DNA of 64,000 bases, from NCBI RefSeq assembly GCF_023856365.1, contig NC_064555.1, positions 21,515,254-21,579,253 of the forward strand, given 5' to 3'. The position numbers were made by a program, and so were the translations under genes. Every line of letters starts with the position of its first letter. Position 1 is the stretch's first letter. This DNA comes from Brienomyrus brachyistius. Lineage: Eukaryota > Chordata > Actinopteri > Osteoglossiformes > Mormyridae. Positions 1 to 11,831 of the stretch are shown here, in pieces. The notes beneath the pieces were generated by a model that worked only from the letters and a program-made list of their open reading frames with translations, did no database searches and was not told the origin of the DNA.

Positions 1-1484
1 CCTGTGCAGAGCAACTGGGATTTATGACTGAAAAAAGGGATTCTGGGCTTCAGTCCCTACCGAGGCGCCAATGCTAATCCAAGGGCAAGTCACCTGCTTC
101 TGCTGCGAGCTCTCTGGCTGTGTCATTCATCGCTGTCAACATTAATGTAAAATGAGCAAAACAAACAAACAAACCAAGAAGCAAGTGGTACCATTGAAGA
201 CCAAAAGGCTGTTGAAGAATTTCTGTTGCCTATTGTCATTTACCGAATTTGAATTTGGAAATGTTAGGCTACACATAGATTAACATTATGTGCTGTTTGT
301 AAGGTCATAGCTAATTCCCTCTCTGTGAAAGTCCTGTTAATTATGCATGTGTGCTGCACGCTTCCTCTGGTGCAGTTACTTCATAAACGCGTGTTCTGGA
401 AATGCAGCAGAGAGTCTGCTGACAGCTGGGTTGGTTTCCTGTGGCAGGTACTCAGAAACAACGTTGATTTTGGCTACAGTCACTTGGGCTGTTGTTGATT
501 TGATTCTGAGGCTCTCCGTGAGGTAGACTCGTCTTCCCCACCTTTACCGTTCCTTCTCTGGAGAGATGTCCTCAGACAACCTCCTTCTGCTCAGGTGTGT
601 GTGCGCAGTGTACAAAGGAAACGCTCGCTAGCTTAGGGTTACCTATGGGTCTGTTCTCTGTTTAAAGAGAGGAATGATGTATTCTTGTAGCTTGTACACT
701 TAGGTGCTTTTTTTAGAAGCCTGTGATGTTTTTAGACGCGCACGTGCCTGCATCAAGCTGAATAATTTAAGCATATGAGGATCAGGGAAAATGAGGTGAA
801 AGAACGCATTTATTTTTGTGACATTGATCAAAGGAGTCACAGTCGAGCCTTTTCTGCCATCCCTCCATTTATCTCAATGCCCCCCCCCAACCCCCACCTC
901 GATTTTCCTGTCTCACAACTAGTAGTTGTGAGGGCAGAAAGGGTGTGCCGATTTTCTATTAAAACTACATGTAACCTTTCGCTGTGGGTTTCCATCTCGT
1001 GTGTAAACTGTCAGATGTTACATGAAGCATGAATTTGTATCAACACCGATCTGGAATTTACATTGCATGAAGATCATTTTCCTGCCTGGACAGGAATGAG
1101 TACCTTTCTGCACTTGGGGTGAGAATTCCACTCTGCTCGCTGAGCGATGCAGGTACAATTACGCTGCCGGCCGAGTAGAATGGAAAAAAGCGAGCCATGA
1201 AACGATGCGGCGGTCTAGGGGCAATGGACCGTTGTACACACTGTAGCAATTATGTACTGGTCTTGGTCAGTGGAGCGTTAACTTTTATTGCGTTATCAGA
1301 ATGGTAATACCTTTTTGCTTGTTTAGATAACTGCATTCGCAGTTAATACGTTTCGTTTCTGCTGTTCATTTAAATTTAATGCTATTATGTTTTTCCAATA
1401 TAGCTGCCGCAACCTGCTCAATAATTATTTTGCAATATTAGAATCGTAGGCAGACTTAGAAAAAGGTTATTAATAACAACTTTG
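1..1484. other. Probable TRAPPC9 intron, no gene seen
   Basis: Unique-looking AT-rich sequence. I see no exon with good splice sites and no recognisable repeat. The short open frames here have no family resemblance. It is assigned to the TRAPPC9 intron only because the final TRAPPC9 exons lie downstream on the same strand. Confidence 0.5.
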
Positions 1485-1492
1485 CTGTAAGG

Positions 1493-1610
1493 CAGTGTTT
1501 CCCAATCTGGCCCTCGTGGACCCACAGGCAGTCTACGTTTGTGGACTATCGGGCAGGGAGTTTGGGAGCAAAAACATGGACCAGCTGTGGGACTGGACTG
1601 GGAAACCCTG
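1493..1610. mobile_element. Palindromic hAT-like MITE, copy 1
   Basis: The 118-bp element starts CAGTGTTTCCCAA and ends with a diverged inverse, GGGAAACCCTG. Both arms carry the family core (a 'ctcgtggacccacaggcagtc' type arm facing 'gcaaaaacatggacc'). The flanking 8-mers ctgtaagg (1485-1492) and ctgcgagg (1611-1618) agree at 6 of 8 positions, fitting an old 8-bp hAT target duplication. It has no coding capacity, so it would have been mobilised by a transposase encoded elsewhere. Confidence 0.75.
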
Positions 1611-1618
1611 CTGCGAGG

Positions 1619-2697
1619 GGTGGGAAAAGTCCGAGGCCCAGAGTGGAAACGCCACTGAAGCTCCCGACGTGTATTAAGGAGGGGGAAGAATAATTTGGGG
1701 GCCATTGTCGGCTGACAGCCTGCTGATGTGCATGTGAGGTACTGGACTGCAGTGATCATCTTCTGCTCATGCCCCTGTTTGGGGAGATGCTCTTGATTCG
1801 AAGGTGACCCTGGGGTGTCGGATTATGCCAGTCATATCAGGGAAGCCACACGGCTCATACTGGACTGGTACATTCACCCAGTATGGAGGACAAGAAAGAT
1901 ACAGGCAGATCAGTGCTGATAGTGAGCACTGGGAGACACACAGCTGCATATTTACCATAAGATATACTGAAACTAAATTAGAGCTCAGGAGTAGTAATAG
2001 AGTAAATAGGGATTCTGTCTAGATTAAAATATTGAGAATAAGGCAGCATCCCTTATGTTGGCTGGCAGACTATTAAAGGACCAGCAACTTTTTAAGAAAT
2101 TAAAAATGCCTGAATTCCCCCCCCCATCCAAGGTCATGCTCTTGATTGTTAATCAACTTGGATAAGTAGTCCTCCAGGGCCTTATAAGGGAGAGAACTTT
2201 ACAGACAGTCTTCCTGCCTTTGCGGGAAGGACACAAAATGACACAAGGTGGAATTTGATCATATTTTCTGCATGGATTTAAACATTTTGAACTTAAGGTC
2301 AAACAGAAATCTTGATTAGATTTACTGTCAGGCACTTTTCGGACATCCACCCATCCGTATATCTTCAAATCTCTTCCCCCGGTAAGAGTCATGGGGCTTT
2401 GTGACATTCACATGAAAATTATGCTTAATATTGTGGTGATATGCGTTTGTCAGAACAGTCCCAAGTTCGGGTTTTACACAGACAAGGAGTGATAAATGCA
2501 CGTATGTATGTTGAAATCATCTAATATTCCAGCTTTGTCAATGTGAAAAGCTATGTCAGTAATGGTATCAAATTCTGAAAATGATGACTATGGTCTGTGT
2601 GGGTTTTAAAGAGTCTGAAGGTTTGGCATTTCAGATGTTACAGTATATTAAATGTGTGCTTCAAAAGAGAAATTCTTTTAGAGATTTGGATTCTGCC
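1619..2697. other. Probable intron, nothing recognised
   Basis: Between the first MITE and the first SINE I see only short homopolymer runs (for example C-rich at about 2118-2126) and no exon-like structure. Confidence 0.5.
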
Positions 2698-2910
2698 TTT
2701 TGGTGCAGTGGTTAGCACTGTTGCCCTCTGGGACCCGGGTTCGAGTCTCCGCCTGCGTTACATGTGTGTGGAGTTTGCATGTTCTCCCCATGTTGTCAGG
2801 GGGTTTCCTTCGGGTATTTCAGTCCCCCACCCCCCCCCCCCCCCCAGTCCAATAACATGCTGAGGCTAATTGGAGTTATTAAATTGCCCGTAGGAGTGCA
2901 TGATTGGGTG
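2698..2910 (+). mobile_element. tRNA-headed SINE, 3'-truncated copy
   Basis: The head reads gtgcagtggttagcactgtt with an A-box-like segment, followed by a B-box-like gggttcgagtc about 40 bases later, typical of a Pol III promoter derived from a tRNA. The body (tttgcatgttctcccc, then a fish-typical 'aattgcccgtagg' segment) matches the fuller reverse copy at 55309-55667 over most of its length. A C tract of about 22 bases (2824-2845) interrupts the body. The TGGA-repeat tail seen in the other copy is absent. Confidence 0.8.
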
Positions 2911-3795
2911 GGTTTGATTTATTTATTTTATTTTATTTTTATGGTGTAATAGAAATCAGAAATCATCCCATTAAAATATGGCCGACTGGTGGAGCATCTA
3001 AAGTCTAGCTTTGGTCTAATCTTTATCTAACTGCAGTGGCTATTTTCTGGTTAGTTAATTATTTTGCCATATTTCTTTGATTAACAATAATGATCCCACA
3101 GCTGCTGGGATGGAGCTGACCTTTCATATAAAGGCCGGGGCATGTCCAGAATCATCCCAGTAGTTAATGGGAACTGCGTTTTAGACGCGTGGCTGGCCTT
3201 AGCAGCAGTAAAGGCAGTGTGGCCTGCTGCAGCTTGTGTCCTGTACAGTGCAGGTAAACGGCCGGGTCACTCAGATTCTGACATTTTTCTTCTATTTATT
3301 GCATATCAGTATGAACCTTCTTTCTTAATTCCCTGTTGCTGAGAGCTATATTGCTGGCAAAGAAGACCTAATTTATCTTGCCCCAGTTGGGGGGGGCATT
3401 TCGCACAAAGCACTGGATACCAACATCTCAAAACATCCAGTCTCCAGACGTACTAATGTAAGCAGAAGGTTTAGTTATCGACGGGCATACAGTGGGTCTT
3501 TGAGTTCTTGTGTCTTTATCTGTTCATGGCTCAGGACCTTGTAGTTTATTGCTTCTGAGGATGGAGACGCAGTGGATGCAGTTAGGTCTGGATGGCCTGC
3601 GGCTGGAAGCAGCATGTTTAATCTGATTGGGCCCAGTCAATCCAGTTTTAAGTCCCATTCATATCTAGTGAATTCATTATGTACATTCTGGCCCTCAATC
3701 ATTAAGCTTCTTTGACCTATAGCTTTATAGCATGTTAGCCGGATAGCTTGTGCTGTTACAAATCCTTTCAGAGATTTTTTCACATGGACCGTTTT
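2911..3795. other. Probable intron, nothing recognised
   Basis: AT-rich sequence with no convincing exon, RNA gene or transposon end. Confidence 0.45.
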
Positions 3796-3930
3796 TTCCA
3801 TCCGTTTGCTGATCCAACCATTTAATCTGGCCTGGAGCCCATCGCAGGCAGCACAGACGTGCACCCAGGTGCCTTTGGGCTACGGGGGGGGCGACCAGAG
3901 CACCTGGAGAAAAGCCACATGACATGGAAT
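3796..3930 (-). mobile_element. Decayed fragment of the TGGA-tail SINE
   Basis: The + strand runs from a ccatccg-type tail remnant through 'ggagcccatcgcaggcagcac' to a 'gagcacctggagaaaagccac' segment ending in 'catgacatgg'. These match in order the tail, middle and body of the reverse-oriented copy at 55309-55667, with many substitutions and a deletion. It is an old insertion and contains no gene. Confidence 0.6.
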
Positions 3931-5361
3931 GAACATGATTACATATTGATTATTTGAAATAATCACTGGTTGGTCCAGTGTGACATTATGCGCATTTTTT
4001 TCCTCTGATTGGACTTGCTCAGATAATGGTGAGACATTGACTGGTCAATGATGGAAAATGGATTAGATGTACTGGACAATCATCTAAGAATATTAAGAGA
4101 GTATTCAAGAGCTTGATCTCTGTAACAAAATTTAGTTTGACCTCCAGTGTTTTTAACTCGCATTACCATAGGATTTATTTTAAGACAATCTTTAAAATGT
4201 TTCTCATTTTAATCCTTCTGTGAATGACATCAGCCCGTACTTCTCCATTGACTCTTAGGGGTACAACATGGCATTAATAGAGTAGCAGTATAATGTTTTG
4301 TGGATGAGGAATTTTGACAATAATAATAATAATAATAATAATCTATACCAAGTAACTAAAATTACCCTCATTTTTCTTTAAGGCTGTATTTAAAACTGTT
4401 CCCTATTCCCTACAGTGTGCTATATACAGTAGTGTGTCTGCCAGTTCGTTGTGCTGTCAAAGGTTGCTTGCATACCAACGTCTTTAAATATGTCCAAAAC
4501 TATAATCTTGTTTCACTGACTAATTTGCTATACAGTGAACTATATAGATTTTTTTATATATGTGGAAGTTTGAGTGAGTGAATGAGCAAAGAAGTAAACC
4601 ATTTTTAAGACAATCATGCATCCCCCCCCCCCACCACCACCCACCCAACTGATTCTGTAAATTACCACAGCAATATCCTTAGCCTAATGAGGGCCAGCTG
4701 GGTTTCCTTCACGGTGTTACCTGTAGGCCCAGGGCTGCTGATCGCTCACCATGACAATGCAAGCGATCAGCCAGACCTCGCCCTGGGCCATTACTCCACC
4801 TCCCGCTGGTTCACAGTACCTAGAACTGATTGCAACCACTGGTGCGCTGGTTTATTACAATGTCAGTACTACACCACTGCAGGCTATGTTTCATCAACCC
4901 GGATTTGAAGTTCCAATGTTTTGTGCTTCAGTGATGTTCTGTCCTCTAAAAGGAATTTTTCTTACTGGGGTGTGCTGGGCCAGAAATAGTTTGCAAAACA
5001 AATGTGAGCAGAAAATGAACTGTGTTTTATACAAAGGTAAGATTTGAAACAATGATCTTGTTTCAGTCCCGTCAGACCTTCCTTGCCAACTCTTTAGTTA
5101 AGACTCAGTTATGGAGAAGATCCATCTAATCTGTTGCTCTCATGCATAATGGTGTCTGGTCACATTGCCATCTTTGTCCCGACAACTAAACGCAATTCAT
5201 CACACACCTGTATTCTGTTTATTTTCCTTCTATTGGACGCAGCTGGTCCCAATCCTGCTGCAGGATGATGTTCGTACCACAGGGAAAGCAAGTTACGTAA
5301 CTGTCCCTCATGAGAGCAGATTTATCATTAATAAAACATGATGTTATGAGCAGTGACCTAT
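3931..5361. other. Probable intron with an (AAT)n microsatellite
   Basis: An (AAT)n tract lies at about 4319-4342 and a C-rich run at about 4622-4645. A CpG-containing stretch at about 4690-4920 has overlapping open frames but no family resemblance and no clear splice pair. I call no gene. Confidence 0.5.
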
Positions 5362-5600
5362 TGGTTGTCAGTGTGTGTCTAAGCCTCTGTGCCTGAGGTC
5401 AGAAGGTTGCTGGTTCGAGCCCCGGCCTCAGCAGAACAGTCACATGTCCGTGGGCCATTGAACAGGGCCATTAACCTCTGAGCTGACCCTGCGCTGTGAC
5501 CCCCAAGCTTGCTCTCACCTGTATTTGTCTCATGGAGAGTGAAATGGGGTAGGTGAAAAGAGATTTTCCCCATAGGGACTAATAAAGTATCTTTATTCTG
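5362..5600 (+). mobile_element. tRNA-derived SINE (gcctctgtgcc family)
   Basis: The tRNA-like head contains 'gcctctgtgcctgaggtcag' and a B-box-like ggttcgagccc. A conserved body follows (gtccgtgggcc, then gggccattaacc, gctgaccctgcgctgtgac), and the tail is a polyadenylation-like 'aataaagtatc'. A second copy, split by DNA transposons, is at 20527-21735 and a third, more diverged, at 46749-46935. Confidence 0.8.
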
Positions 5601-6592
5601 TCCAGTCCCGTACCATTAAAGGTCTGCATGGCATTTTTTGACCCCTGCAATCATTATCATGGGTGCAATCAAACTCTTTCTTCTTGAGACATTGTCTGTT
5701 GTTTGCCATTTAAAAATAAAAGAATGACGTCACACACAAAACGATGGGCATGAATTCTAGACTGACTTAGAGACGTTCGTCAGCTCTCATTTTGCACTAT
5801 CTATCTTCTTGCCGTGAGAGTGGTGTAATTAAAGTGCGGTCAAAATAAAGTGCTGCTTTGATTTGTGTCGATGCTGTAAATCATACTGTGTAGTTGATGG
5901 GGAAAAACAGAGAATTTTTTCAGATTTTACCCCTATAAAGAATCCCTCTGTAGAGACGGCATTCCGTGAATAACAAGTAATGTCTTTGCAAGACAAATCT
6001 TGGAGGATGTTTTTGGCCTTGCTGAATTTATTAAACCCTTTTACCAATCTAGCTGTCCTTGCTTAAAAGGAAGGACCCTGGCTAATTGACCGTCGTTTAT
6101 GCAATAATATGAGTCTCTTAGGATGAACAAAGCCAGCCTCGGCATGTTTTAAATTTTCCCTAGTGTTTTAAGAACAGAAAGAAGTTAACTCGCAGAACCC
6201 ACGTAACCTATTCAGGGGTTAATTCAGTTGCATGTTGCGGATCATTTGGGATTAAATCGGCTTCCGAACCAGATGATTTTTCTGTAGATTAAAGGAGAAT
6301 CTTAATGGTTATTTGAGAAGATAGTAGTGTTCGAATCTACCACGGTGGGCTATTCTGCAGCTTCAGGAACTCTGGTGTGGCATGAAATTATAGCCAGACA
6401 ACTGTCTCTTATTTTGGAACCCAAATGCAGGGTGCCACTTTCTCTTATCAAGGGATGAGTCTGAATTAGTCAGAAACTCATACAGTCACATGCACTTAGA
6501 GGACTGCACTGGTGGCCTTCTGCATGTGCAGACAATAATAGACAGATTACTCTCTGTCCTTCCTTTCTTTCGCACTCACATACTCTCACTTT
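5601..6592. other. Probable intron, nothing recognised
   Basis: No exon, RNA gene or transposon end identified. The right end grades into the pyrimidine-rich tract that precedes the exon-like block at 6629. Confidence 0.45.
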
Positions 6593-6628
6593 CTCTCTCG
6601 GCTCTGGCTCGTTCATCTGGCTCCGCAG

Positions 6629-6844
6629 ACGGATGGGGAACTGGTGGGAGAGCATGCGCTGCCCCCTCCGTTTCTTTTTTCGTCGGCAGCGAGAGCCTCC
6701 CGCCGCGTTTGTCATGAACGCGGGCGCCTCCGTGCCACTTTCGACGTGGACAGAGCGCCAGTTTGCTATGAAGTTATGTTTCGGCCGCCCCAGTTGCTTT
6801 CATTTCGATGTGTGGCTGCGGCACCGACAACAGAAATGGCTTAC
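6629..6844 (+). other. CpG-rich exon-like block, identity unknown
   Basis: A long pyrimidine-rich tract (about 6550-6626) leads into an AG at 6627-6628. A 216-bp CpG-rich block follows and ends at a good donor, gtaagg, at 6845. Two of the three + frames are open across the block. In the phase-0 frame it would encode 72 residues, including an APVCYEVMFRPPQLLSFRC segment that I do not recognise. It does not resemble any part of TRAPPC9 I know. It may be an exon of an unannotated transcript, an alternative TRAPPC9 exon, or a chance CpG island. Confidence 0.3.
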
Positions 6845-6889
6845 GTAAGGGTTTTATTCCCAGTCATTAACAATACATGTGTGTATTAA

Positions 6890-9800
6890 GGTTTATATCA
6901 TCGTGTCGTGAATGATGACGTTAATTGCTGTCACTGTATGATTTCCAGAAGCCAATGGTGTGATTGGTGTTGCCTTGCTCTCCGCTGCCTACATGCACAT
7001 CAGAGTCCTATTTCCAGTCTCCCCGCAGCATCTTGGGTGTGGAAGCAAGAGGATTATGGGGGTGGGAGGTGAGCAACAGTAGGACAAAATGGGCCTTGCT
7101 TACGCACTGTGTTGCATAATGCAAGCGCGTCGCAAATCCACAGTGTAATGTCAACGCAATTTGAAGAGACGCTGGAAAAGTCCTACTTAATGAATGTTAG
7201 ATCCCAGTAAAGCGCTGGGAGACTGATGCAGGAGTGGGAACAGACACCCGGCCCAAGCGTTTGGGTTCTGCATAGCTTCAGGACTTCAAAGGCCTGGCGT
7301 CTTTGAAAGCTGACAGGAAACATCAGAAATATCATTGGTCTTGCATGCATTTGCTTACGGAGAACAGAAAATGCTGCTCAGAAAAGCAGGATCCCAGATG
7401 AGCTTCGGTACAGATGGACACTAATGCGGCACTTTATATGGAGGCAAAACACATTAAAAGTCTGGTTTTTTTATTTTGAAATTTTTTATTCTTAAAATTC
7501 TCGTAAAATAACTACAAAAATAAAACAAATTCTGACCTTCTATGTGCTGTATGCCGCCTGGGATTTATATATAATGCGCCGCATGTATGTTTCAAAAATA
7601 TTCTTTAAAGAAAATTTTATGTTTTCATTTGTTTTCTTCCAAAATTCCATTGTCTGACTGCTGATTTTTTTTGCTCATGTTCATTTACTGTAGTTTAGCT
7701 TAAGAAGAAATGTATTGGTTTTAGTATCATAACATTGAGAGTGCAGTTTTGGCTTTATCCAGCTCTCGCCCAGCCTTTTTGCACATTATCTCTGTCTTTT
7801 TGCTTGTTTAGGGACCGCTTATTCATGGTCATCACCTCGACTGGGGCCCTCGCTTTCTCACACAGTCACTGAAGTAGCTAAAGTATGTTTTGGCTCAACA
7901 AGGAAACAAGATTTTCCTATGGTGCCTGACTGCGTTTCCATTTTGACTCGTTCCTTCAATCCCACTAAGTTACCATCCTTTTTCAGGGGAGAATTGGCCT
8001 ACACTGTGAGGATGATTATTATTGGCTGTGCTTCAGGCTAAATGTTTAGCATATTGTCTGGCCACAACACCTGTTTGCAGGATGCATAAAAACAAGTAAA
8101 CAAGCACTTGTGGCTGTGAGTTTGTGAAATAGGGTGAATCTGAATCTTCCTTTAACGCTCAGCTATGGTTTTAGTGATATTAAATATTTTACACTGGGGG
8201 TTTAGGATATAGAACATCTATAGTTCTCTAGGTACAGTCTACAGTATCATTGCTTTGCTAAGAATTAATATTCTTTTTTTAATGAAGCTCCATTGTAGGC
8301 ATAAACAAGCTCTTGAACAGTCACCTCAATGCAGAATTTATTAATTTATTAATTGTATGTATGATTATGTGTATTTTCTGTATATTATGATTTTGTTTAG
8401 GTATGCTAGACAAAATACAATGAGTGGCTGTGATATGTGCTGTTTGAGCTCAGGGTGAATTATAAGATTCCCTTGTTGTCACAGCCCCAGGAGATCCTTA
8501 ATAACTCTTCATTAACCTTAGACATAGATATAATTATACTTGAAAGGCCGCAAGTGTAGTGAATGCTGTTTGAGTTTGGCCTTGCCAAAGATCCAGGCAC
8601 CGGAGAGATTTTAGACAGTGTAAGAGCAAGTAACTAGGATCATGTTAGGACTCCTTAGTATTACGTAATTGCATATTTATCACAAAAAAAATTAACAGAT
8701 GATCAACAATAAGAAATATAAATAGGCCACATGCTTGTGATCGGATGCGTACTGCAGCCAGGATGCAAAGAAACAGCCTGGCTGTTGGTTAGATGGAGGC
8801 TTTGGACCAGAATGACAGAAACTAACAAAGGGGGGTGGGGGGCAAAAAATGAGCCAAAATAGAGGCATCGAACCCTAAAGTTCCCAGTCTAGTTCCCAGG
8901 GGGTCCTGCTGTAGTTTTCTTGAGCATGGTACCTAACCGAAATTATTCCAGTAAAAATACTCAGCTGTATAAATTGGTGAAAAGTACATAGTTCTGGATA
9001 AAAATGCTAACCAGGCAGCTACATTTCAGGTAAATTTATGAATACTTGCTTTCAGACTGGACAGCCTGTGTTGCAGAAGCATTCAAATAAGTCTTTGAAT
9101 TGTGTCGATCTTTTATTCATAACTTTCACCTTAAGCTGTTGACGAAACCCAAATAACCAGAGTAAAAATACACTCACACTCACGTTGTGTGCATCAATAT
9201 GATCCAGGGCACCTTAGGTGTGTGTGTGTGTGTGTGTGTGGGGGGGGGTGTTAAATATAAGTTAGTTAGAGGAGCATATGGAGATAAAAACTTGTTTTCT
9301 TGTGTACACCAATTTGTTTTTTTTTTATGAAAAAAAACAATGGATGAGTTTTGCTTCATGGATAACCCGAGGCTAGCGATTATTATGCAAAGCGGGCAGC
9401 TTGCATTGGGGGGAGGGGGGGGGGTGTTAGCGCCAGTGCGCATAGCTTGCGATGCGTTAAAGAAAATTAGTAGCTGCCTCCTTAGCCGCATATCAATGCC
9501 ACGAGCTCCAGTTGTGAGGTCGTTCACTTTGTGGGTGCAAAAAATAAAAGCGTCAGCCAGTAAACGTGAGACCACACAGCTTACGCCACCTGAGATTCCC
9601 AAAGGTATTTCATTTAGCTGTGAGAAATGCTGCTTGAAAACATTTATTGTAATTTGTGTGTTTAAAATGTGCATAAAGGGTAACAGACATTCTTAACCTG
9701 TCTACGGTGTTGTAAATAAATGTTTTCCTGAGAACATTTGTGTTTCCATTCTGGTGTTCGACATTATGCATTAACTTTGTGGGTCACAAAGGTAAGAATT

Positions 9801-11216
9801 TGTTGAGGGTGTGAAAGCAAGCCGTTAGTTTTGTATATCGCATGAAATCAGCATTTTCTTTAATATTCTCCTTGGGTAAATGTGTATTAAAAAAAACACA
9901 AACAAGCAAGGTGACCCTCTGCTGTATATCTGTTACTGTTATGTCAGTCACTCACGCCTGTCTGGCTGCTAAAATCCCAGCCTCCACTGTGTATTCAGAG
10001 GAGGCATTTTCCCCGTAATATATCTTGAGCAAAATGAACCTCTACCCTCTACTCTGCAAATATTTGATTGTGAGGCAGTCTTTGCGTTTTCAGAAAGCCA
10101 AACTTCACTCACAGGGATATTGCGTTTTTTGGTGGTGGCACATGAATACTCATGTTCTCCCTGTCAGTTATTTTATTGTTTACAGTGTGACTTTGGTTGG
10201 TCTCAAACACTGTGTTTACTTTGCGATAACTGAGCAAAGAAATGTGATTAATTGGCTTTTTGATGTTTCTTCAGGTGCCATAGATGGTAAAGGAGCACCC
10301 TACCTAACAATCACGACTTCTTTCACCTTTTTCTTTGAGGTTCCTTCATGTGAGAATTTTTCATTTCAGTTTAATTTCTAGGTAATTCACCGCCTTGAAT
10401 TTCTTAAGAGATGCTTTGTATTTTTTCATGCAGGGCCTCACTGTGTACATATCATATATGACATCTCACTGCGGTTTTGTGTAGTGCGTTTGATTTGGAT
10501 GCGTGTATACTTTATAAATTATTAATATTTTTGAACTAGTAAGTAGAAATTAAAGAAAAATGTGTGCCAAAATATCTATAATCAGGCTGTTAGAAACATA
10601 CATAACGTACAGTTAGTTCTACCTTGTTTGTACATCTTGTTTTAAGCGTCAATTTGATTATCTTCCAAGAGAGAGTACGCTAGTGGCTAATGCTTAAATG
10701 TTTTCTCCCACTGGGAGCATCGTTACTTACACTTCCTTGCCATAGCAGCCCCTTGTGTATCACAGGCTGTAGAGAGCATGCGAAACAGCCCAAGCTAGTG
10801 ACTCCCAGATCACCCACTGCTTCTTTCATGTTACTTGTGTTGTCAGGCATAATCGCCTGCACTTTGTTCAGTGGGATTTTCCACTAAACGCTGCTTCCGC
10901 CTCTCAGAACTTAGTTTTTACAGAGATTGCAAATCGCCGTGCTACAAGTTGCTGTTGAAAGTGTAAAATACTTCTAGATCGTCACCCTGTTATCTGATGT
11001 TCTGATGCGCTTCTCGTACGACAAATGATCGCCACAACAGGAGAAAGTCACTGCGCTCACACCCGCTGAGTGGCCAGAAAAACTGAGTGGCAACGTTAGC
11101 GTTCAGCTTGAATGCTTCAAAAACATCAGAATAAGGAAAGAGAAGGCGTACGATTGATTGTAGAAATTGATTTAATCAGAAATAGGAGCTATCTTTTTAC
11201 AGACTGCCAAAAACTA
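6890..11216. other. Probable intron with simple repeats
   Basis: This is 4.3 kb without a convincing gene. A (GT)n run continuing into G9 lies at 9218-9249, a G-rich run at 8829-8842, and a G-rich stretch at about 9410-9425. A 118-codon open frame at 9340-9696 reads through a poly-G stretch and lacks codon or family signals. Confidence 0.5.
9218..9249. repeat. (GT)n then poly-G microsatellite
   Basis: GT dinucleotides run directly into nine Gs. Confidence 0.9.
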
Positions 11217-11315
11217 AATAGGTAGGTATCGGATGTGGATCGGTTCCATACAGCCGATATTCTAATGAGCTACGAATCAGTGCCGATACCGATCTGAATG
11301 CTGGATCCACTTCTG
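11217..11315. repeat. Interspersed 'tatcgg' repeat fragment
   Basis: Alternating short words related to tatcgg/ccgata appear within about 95 bases (ggtatcggatgtggatcgg, then cagccgatatt, then gtgccgataccgatctg). This pattern is common in fish interspersed repeats. The family is not identified. Confidence 0.4.
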
Positions 11316-11729
11316 CCTTGTTTGCCTCACCAGCTCTTCCAATGGACTTATGCTAGAAAAAAGAATAGTATTTACATAGTTTTTTTTTCATGAATCCCCC
11401 CCAGATGCGGCATCAAATAGCATGCAGAATGAAATAAGATAATATGAGATAATTGTATTTTAAGGCTTTTTAGTTTTCAGATTGATGCATTCCAGTGAAA
11501 GAGCTGGGCTGGTTAGGAATGTATGGAGGAGTAACTTTCAGGCAGCGTTCTGCCAGATTCATTTCATTGTTCATTTTGTAATTTACGTTAAGGCTGGTGA
11601 TGTACACTTAATTGAGAGACACTGGACAAAGAAATAAGAATTCCTTTGCTGTGAATAATCAATAATATTTTCCCATTGGCTACAATGGTAGTTATTGTTG
11701 TTTCTGTATTTTTTTAAACATTTACATTT

Positions 11730-11830
11730 TACATATATTTTAGCAAACACTTTTATCCAAAGTGACATGCAATTGATCAGACAGTCCCTGGGCCAACTGG
11801 GGGGTTAACGTCGCAGTGTTGAGTTTTTTA
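11730..11830. repeat. 'Tttatccaaagtgac' interspersed repeat fragment
   Basis: The string 'acttttatccaaagtgacat' and the following 'aactggggggttaacg' match a short repeat tail seen widely in fish genomes. Only about 100 bases remain, and the family and boundaries are uncertain. Confidence 0.4.
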
Positions 11831-11831
11831 A

